Shown here: positions 59,811 through 64,000 of the stretch, piece by piece
How the letters are laid out: every line of letters starts with the position of its first letter
Numbering within the stretch: position 1 is the stretch's first letter
NCBI GenBank assembly: GCA_964601085.1
Contig: CAZRLN010000008.1
Span: 1 to 64,000 of the forward strand
Direction: 5' to 3'
DNA from: UBA1444 sp964601085
Lineage (GTDB): Bacteria; Bacillota; Negativicutes; UBA1444
Length of the DNA: 64,000 bases
Position numbers and translations under genes: made by a program
Notes under the pieces: generated by a model
Seen by the model: the letters and a program-made list of their open reading frames with translations, nothing else
What the model was told of the DNA's origin: nothing
Database searches by the model: none

Positions 59811-59842
59811 AAGGCCGAACTCAAGTGTTCAGGCTCCGCCTT
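59811..59842. terminator. Hairpin in the gap upstream of the Spy-like gene
   Basis: AAGGC..GAAC pairs with GTTC..GCCTT; the minus-strand 3' side is UUCUUUUUGCC. It has no adjacent minus-strand gene upstream that it clearly serves. The 384-base gap 59655-60038 otherwise shows an A+T-rich promoter-like area near 59954-59985 (TTGACA and TATAAT, but spaced 22 bases). Confidence 0.45.
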
Positions 59843-60038
59843 GTCGATGTCGAATTAATGACTATTGCAATTTTTATTCATTCATCACCAGCTTTTGCGG
59901 CAAGTAATCCGAAAATGTTCTTCGGTAGATTTCACAAACGCGTCACAAATTTGACATGCTTTCTTAAAATCTTCCCCCTATAATCATAACTGAGAGCGGA
60001 ACAATCCGCGACAAGCAAAAATGAAAGGGGAATTTCAA

Positions 60039-60635
60039 ATGAAGAAAAAAGCAGTCGTAATAGCCGGTGTGGCGGCATTGGCATTAATGGTGGCCGGCGT
60101 AACCATGGCGTCGCCGATGGGCAGAGGAATGATGGGCGGTGGCTTCGGAATGGGCGGCGGACCCGGTCGTATGGAACCACTCAAACTGACCGAATCGCAA
60201 CAAGCCGACTGGAAAGCCTGGCAAGAGAAAAACTTCCAGCTGAAAAAAGAACAAGTCCAATTGATGGTGAAATCCGGTTATCTCACCCAGGAACAGGCTG
60301 ACGCCAAACTCAAAATGATGGACAGCGGACACGCGTTCCGGATGAAAAACAACCTGGTCGGCCCCGGCGCCCGCTTCAGCGGACCGCTTACCGATGAGCA
60401 GAAAGCCGATATGAAAAAGTTGGCCGAAGAACGCCTGAGTCTCCAGAAAGAAAATCTGGCCCGCTTGGTCTCCGCCGGACAGATTACCCAAGCCCAGGCT
60501 GATGCCCGCATCGAGCGGATGCAGCAACGAATCAGCAACATGGGTGAAAAAGGATTCGGTGGCCCTGGCGGCGCCGGTCGCGGCGGATTTGGCGGTCCCG
60601 GCAAAGGTGGCCCTGGCGGCGGTTGCCGCTTCTAA
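60039..60635 (+). CDS. Exported Spy/DUF2680-like Met- and Gly-rich protein
   Basis: A 198-residue protein with signal peptide KKAVVIAGVAALALMVAGVT. A Gly/Met-rich stretch (MGRGMMGGGFGMGGG) follows. Two similar helical repeats come next, each with an LKKEQVQLMVKSGYLTQEQADAKL-type unit (the second reads LQKENLARLVSAGQITQAQA), characteristic of DUF2680/Spy-like helical proteins. The tail is Gly-rich. Such proteins act as envelope chaperones or metal-stress sinks; metal binding by the Met-rich part is inference. ATG 60039 follows AAAGGGG. It ends at a strong terminator. Confidence 0.75.
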   Translation: MKKKAVVIAGVAALALMVAGVTMASPMGRGMMGGGFGMGGGPGRMEPLKLTESQQADWKAWQEKNFQLKKEQVQLMVKSGYLTQEQADAKLKMMDSGHAFRMKNNLVGPGARFSGPLTDEQKADMKKLAEERLSLQKENLARLVSAGQITQAQADARIERMQQRISNMGEKGFGGPGGAGRGGFGGPGKGGPGGGCRF

Positions 60636-60661
60636 AACCCCTCCTCCTCCTCCCCTGTTTT

Positions 60662-60690
60662 CCCTCCGGCGCCAGCCGGAGGGTTTTTTT
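60662..60690 (+). terminator. Terminator of the Spy-like gene
   Basis: CCCTCCGG/CCGGAGGG stem with a 6-base loop and T7. Confidence 0.9.
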
Positions 60691-60702
60691 CAGCCCTCGC
60701 AG

Positions 60703-60755
60703 ACAAAAAGAGACTGCCCACCAAAGGTTTATCCTTTCGGCGGGACAATCTCTTT
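60703..60755 (-). terminator. Terminator of the response-regulator cyclase gene
   Basis: AAAGAGATTGTCCCG pairs with the TGGGCAGTCTCTTT side across a loop; UUUUUGUC follows on the minus strand. Confidence 0.75.
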
Positions 60756-60790
60756 CATTTTTTCTACAAGCGCCGACCGACAACGAGCGG

Positions 60791-61744
60791 CTAATTCCGT
60801 TCGGAAAAACAGCTAAACGCGTTGCCCCTCTTTTCTTTGGCGCGATACAAAGCCTCATCCGCTTTTTTCATCAGCAATTTTATTTCCGTTCCATCCAGCG
60901 GAAAAAAGCTCACTCCAATGCTGACACTGACCTGTACCTGATTGCAGTCGATTATCACCGGATAATCGCAAGTCTCAAACACGGATGAAATGACTGGTAA
61001 CAGCGTTTTGGCGCCATGAACATCGGGCAGAATGAAAATGAATTCATCGCCACCCAGTCGGGCGACAAAATCGTCGGAACGAATCGCCTGCCGAAACCGG
61101 CGCGACATTTCCTGCAATAGCTGATCGCCAGCCGAATGCCCCAAGCTGTCATTGACCAGTTTGAAACGATCCAAGTCCAGAAACAAGATGGCCAGAGGCC
61201 GTTGGCTGCGTTGTGCCCCAGCCAGCCAGCGGGAAAGTTCACATTCAAACAAATTGCGGTTCGGCAAGCCCGTCAAGGGATCATGAAAGGCCATCACCCG
61301 CATCATCCGGTCCGCTCGTCGGGCCCGGAGCAAGATGTCGATCCGGCGACACAGTAGTTGCATATTCACCGGTTTGACGATAAAATCCGTTGCTCCCCGG
61401 TCAAACGCCTGATTGATTGCTTTTTCATCATCGCGGGCCGTGATCATCAAAATTGGCAAATCATGGCCCTGGGGCAAGCTTTTGATCGCTTCGCAGGTTG
61501 CAAATCCGTCCATTACCTTCATCATGGCGTCCAGCAGGATCATGTCCGGCCAGTTGCCATCCAGGTGGCGCAACCATGCTAAAACATCGCTGCCATCCAC
61601 AAATTCCCGGACCCGGTAGCCCCTTTTTTGCATTTCGTCGCGCAAAACCCGGCGTTCCAGGGCCGAATCATCCACCACATAGATCAGGGGCTGGGCCGCG
61701 GTCTGCTCCCGGGGATTCTGCAACCATCGTTCAATTCTTAACAC
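60791..61744 (-). CDS. Response regulator with diguanylate cyclase output (PleD/WspR-like)
   Basis: A 317-residue protein. The receiver domain (about 20-140) has YVVDDSALERRVLRDEMQ, the phospho-acceptor in MILLDAMMKVMDG and the switch Lys in IVKPVNM. The GGDEF domain (about 150-315) has DPLTGLPNRNLFE, LFLDLDRFKLVND and ARLGGDEFIFILP. It should make c-di-GMP when phosphorylated. GTG 61744 is the apparent start with a weak ribosome site. It lies 29 bases after cheW and probably shares its transcript, linking chemotaxis input to c-di-GMP. Confidence 0.92.
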   Translation of the reverse strand: MLRIERWLQNPREQTAAQPLIYVVDDSALERRVLRDEMQKRGYRVREFVDGSDVLAWLRHLDGNWPDMILLDAMMKVMDGFATCEAIKSLPQGHDLPILMITARDDEKAINQAFDRGATDFIVKPVNMQLLCRRIDILLRARRADRMMRVMAFHDPLTGLPNRNLFECELSRWLAGAQRSQRPLAILFLDLDRFKLVNDSLGHSAGDQLLQEMSRRFRQAIRSDDFVARLGGDEFIFILPDVHGAKTLLPVISSVFETCDYPVIIDCNQVQVSVSIGVSFFPLDGTEIKLLMKKADEALYRAKEKRGNAFSCFSERN

Positions 61745-61773
61745 GCTTCACCGCTTCGCAGGCTTGTTCCGGG

Positions 61774-62229
61774 CTATTGCACGGCCGCCTTCAACTGAAT
61801 AGACTCCTGGCTGGTCAGAATCCGGTCGATATTCAGCAGGATGACGAGCCTGTTGTCCATTTTGCCGATCCCTTCGATGTACTGCGCCTCAAGAATAAAG
61901 GTCGGCGGCGGCGGATCGATCGAAGCGCCCGGCATTTGGACGACTTCATTAACGGCGTCGACGATGATGCCCACGGTCTGCCCGTTGATGTCGATAATCA
62001 TGATCCGGGTGTCTTCCTCGTGTTCTTTGGCCGTCAAACCGAAGCGTTTACGCAGATCCACGACGGGAATGACGCGGCCGCGCAGATTGATGATTCCCTC
62101 CATGAACTCCGGAGTCTGAGGCAATTTAGTAACGGGAACCATCCGGTTGATCTCCTGGACTTTCTGGATCGGCAATCCATAGTCTTCGTTGGCCAGTTTG
62201 AAAATGACGAGTTGAACATCTTGCGCCAC
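61774..62229 (-). CDS. cheW: CheW chemotaxis coupling protein
   Basis: A 151-residue CheW domain that links chemoreceptors to the CheA kinase. Visible marks are VQLVIFKLANEDYGLPIQKV, INLRGRVIPVVDLRKRFGL and GIIVDAVNEVVQMP. GTG 62229 with AAAGGAG 9 bases upstream is the start; the longer frame is not preceded by a site. It is followed by the response-regulator cyclase. CheA is not in the window. Confidence 0.93.
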   Translation of the reverse strand: MAQDVQLVIFKLANEDYGLPIQKVQEINRMVPVTKLPQTPEFMEGIINLRGRVIPVVDLRKRFGLTAKEHEEDTRIMIIDINGQTVGIIVDAVNEVVQMPGASIDPPPPTFILEAQYIEGIGKMDNRLVILLNIDRILTSQESIQLKAAVQ

Positions 62230-62297
62230 AATGAAACTCTCCTTTCCTATTATGGTTGGTAACGCAATTGGATTATCGGAATCAGCGCCGCCGCATT

Positions 62298-62645
62298 TCA
62301 GCCCGGCGGCCACTCCATAAACCGACCGCCCAACAGATGCCAGTGCAGATGCATGACCGACTGGCCGCCATCTTTGCCGGTATTCATGACCACCCGGAAA
62401 CCGGATTCGGCAATCCCCAGCTTGGCGGCGATTTTCGGCAATGTCAGCAGCGCATGCCCCAACAAGGCCGAATCTTCCGGTCCCGCCGCCGCAATACTGT
62501 CAAGGTGTTTGCGCGGAATTACCAGCATATGCACCGGCGCCATGGGATTGATGTCCGGAAAGGCCACCAGAAATTCGTCCTCGTAGACAAAATTCACGGG
62601 AATGGCGCCGGACGCGATCTTGCAAAAAATACAATCTTCCGCCAT
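62298..62645 (-). CDS. HIT-family nucleotide hydrolase (HinT-like)
   Basis: A 115-residue purine phosphoramidase-like protein. It starts CIFCKIASGAIP and has the histidine triad MHLHWHLLGGR near the end and ARKHL-type LVIPRKHLDS in the middle. Length and motif fit HinT. It lies 115 bases after mtaB, a pairing often seen in Firmicutes. Its biological substrate is unsettled in the family. Confidence 0.93.
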   Translation of the reverse strand: MAEDCIFCKIASGAIPVNFVYEDEFLVAFPDINPMAPVHMLVIPRKHLDSIAAAGPEDSALLGHALLTLPKIAAKLGIAESGFRVVMNTGKDGGQSVMHLHWHLLGGRFMEWPPG

Positions 62646-62760
62646 GAATGTCCCTTCTTTCCCGGGGAACAGCGCCCAAAAGCGAGTCCCTGACTTTCCT
62701 ATATATGAAAATTCTGTAAAGGACGGTCACATTCCTGCCGACACCTAAAAAAAATCAACC

Positions 62761-64000
62761 TTATTTCTTCCGCAGGCGCCCGCCAAAACCTTCCAAAGTC
62801 ACTGTCTCCAGCTCCACATCGACCAGTTCGTTCTCACGAACCAATTCCGGATCGTCCTGGGCAAAAACAACTCGCTGGTAGTTTGGCGTCAACCCTTCCG
62901 CCAATCCCTGTTCCACTTTTTCGATCAATACCGGCATCACCCGACCGATTAACCGGCGTCGAACCCGTTCGCCGCTGCGATCGCTCAACGCCATCAATTC
63001 CGCTACGCGCCGTTTTTTTTCCGCATCGCCCACCTGCCGGGCGAAAGCGGCTGCGGGAGTTCCGGATCGACGAGAGTATGGAAACACGTGAATTTTCGCG
63101 AACTGCATCACTTCGGCAAAATTCAGCGTTTTTGCAAACAACTCCGGGGTTTCGCCGGGAAAACCGGCGATGATATCGGTTGTCACCGTCAACTCCGGCG
63201 CCCGGCTGCGCAAACGATCCAATAACCGGGCATAATCCTCGGTAGTGTAAGGACGGTGCATGGCGGCGAGAATCGAGTCTTCGCCTGCCTGCAGCGGCAA
63301 GTGGAGATGCGGACACATCCGGGGCTCCTCCGCCATGATGTCGATCAACTCTGCCGAAACCTCCAGCGATTCCGTCGAACTGAGACGAACCCGGGCAATC
63401 CGGGGTTCTGCCAGAACGGTGCGCACGGCGTCAGCCAGAGTATGCCGTCCGTCTTCCCGGCCATAAGCGCCGAGGTTGATCCCGGTCAAAACAATCTCCC
63501 GAAACCCGGCCGCCGCCAGATTACGAGTCTCCCGGGCGATGCTCGCCAATGGGAGGGATCGCAGATGGCCCCGCGCATAGGGAATAATGCAGTAAGTGCA
63601 ATAGTTGTCGCAACCGTCCTGGATTTTCAGGAAGGCCCGGGTCCGTTCCGAAGTTCCCTGCAGGGGAATATCTTCAAACTCGCGTTCATTCATGATGTCG
63701 CCGACGGCGAATACCGGTCGTTGTTCCTGCCGGGCCGCTTCCACGAAGTCAACGATGCGATGACGGTCGCTGGTTCCGATAACCACGGCAACCCCTTCGA
63801 TCGCAGCGGCTTCCGCCGGCGATACTTGCGCAAAACAGCCCGTCACGGCGACAACGGCCTGTGGATTCAGGCGGGTCGCCCTGCGCACCATCTGGCGCGA
63901 TTTTCGTTCTCCCAGATGGGTAACGGAACAAGTATTGACCACATAGACATCCGCCCGTTCATCGGGATCAACCACGTCATACCCCTGGTGACGAAACAGA
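62761..64000 (-). CDS. mtaB: tRNA methylthiotransferase MtaB (3' part; 5' end outside window)
   Basis: At least 413 residues; the frame stays open to the right edge (FRHQGYDVVDP before the first Met), so the N terminus is missing. The enzyme adds a methylthio group to t6A37 of tRNA. Visible features are the N-terminal MTTase cysteines (NTCSVTH, VTGCFAQ), the radical-SAM cluster CDNYCTYCIIPYARG, LTGINLGAYG, HLHLPLQAG and TDIIAGFPGE, and a C-terminal TRAM-like tail. The YCIIPYARG variant marks MtaB rather than MiaB or RimO. Confidence 0.94.
   Translation of the reverse strand, partial: LFRHQGYDVVDPDERADVYVVNTCSVTHLGERKSRQMVRRATRLNPQAVVAVTGCFAQVSPAEAAAIEGVAVVIGTSDRHRIVDFVEAARQEQRPVFAVGDIMNEREFEDIPLQGTSERTRAFLKIQDGCDNYCTYCIIPYARGHLRSLPLASIARETRNLAAAGFREIVLTGINLGAYGREDGRHTLADAVRTVLAEPRIARVRLSSTESLEVSAELIDIMAEEPRMCPHLHLPLQAGEDSILAAMHRPYTTEDYARLLDRLRSRAPELTVTTDIIAGFPGETPELFAKTLNFAEVMQFAKIHVFPYSRRSGTPAAAFARQVGDAEKKRRVAELMALSDRSGERVRRRLIGRVMPVLIEKVEQGLAEGLTPNYQRVVFAQDDPELVRENELVDVELETVTLEGFGGRLRKK

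Noticed and set aside
59954..59985. Promoter TTGACA/TATAAT before the Spy-like gene
   Set aside because: The elements are spaced 22 bases apart, too far for a normal sigma-A promoter, so it was not listed as one.

Overview
The window reads as a chromosome segment of a diderm Firmicute of the Negativicutes (Sporomusaceae-like). It combines outer-membrane genes (two TonB-dependent receptors, ExbB/ExbD/TonB) with Firmicutes features: ECF transporters, strong GGAGG ribosome sites with many TTG and GTG starts, and riboswitch-plus-intrinsic-terminator leaders. An oxygen-sensitive class III ribonucleotide reductase points to anaerobic life, although a haem catalase is also present. Coding sequence is moderately GC-rich. 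I saw no tRNA, rRNA, insertion sequence or CRISPR array. The identification is inference from gene content only.

Layout. 1-2.9 kb: phage-like module (amidase, helicase loader, replication initiator carrying an intragenic array of four 21-bp repeats, and a divergent Xre repressor with an ImmA-like partner) abutting a broken HD-GYP gene. 3.2-5.5 kb: tandem terminators, a DUF2325 gene and catalase. 5.6-15.7 kb, minus strand: two adjacent operons, each started by its own near-consensus promoter followed by the same type of ~110-nt structured leader ending in an intrinsic terminator. The first is ECF S component / TonB receptor / methyltransferase. The second is SDR / SBP_bac_5 lipoprotein / FmdE-like protein / DppB / DppC / double ATPase. 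I could not assign the leader to a known riboswitch class. 15.7-17.8 kb: zinc-ribbon genes, one behind a c-di-GMP-I riboswitch. 17.9-27.9 kb: one minus-strand operon behind a cobalamin riboswitch that encodes a whole envelope-spanning uptake route: TonB receptor, ExbB, ExbD, TonB, an S component with a large exported N-terminal domain, double EcfA ATPase, EcfT and a beta-propeller protein.

28-36 kb: a SYLF-domain protein, a chemoreceptor, the carboxynorspermidine pathway pair (decarboxylase plus synthase) and nrdD behind two NrdR-type boxes 32 bp apart. 36-46.3 kb: acyl-CoA synthetase, a second chemoreceptor, a DUF2294 protein, two tandem GAF/PAS sensor paralogues (one ending in HD-GYP), an exported unknown protein, a diguanylate cyclase and a nucleoside deaminase. 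46.4-49.6 kb: a branched-chain amino-acid type binding lipoprotein behind a glycine riboswitch, then release factor 3. 49.8-59.7 kb: an exported sensor-like protein, HAD hydrolase, MFS exporter, a translationally coupled pair (GGDEF-EAL protein and SpoIIE phosphatase/HATPase receptor) and a GDSL esterase. 60-64 kb: a Spy-like exported protein, response-regulator diguanylate cyclase, CheW, HIT protein and the 3' part of mtaB.

Two themes dominate. One is RNA-controlled trans-envelope uptake combining Gram-negative TonB with Gram-positive ECF/ABC machinery. The other is a dense c-di-GMP/chemotaxis network: four domains that make or break c-di-GMP in standalone or hybrid proteins, plus a c-di-GMP riboswitch.
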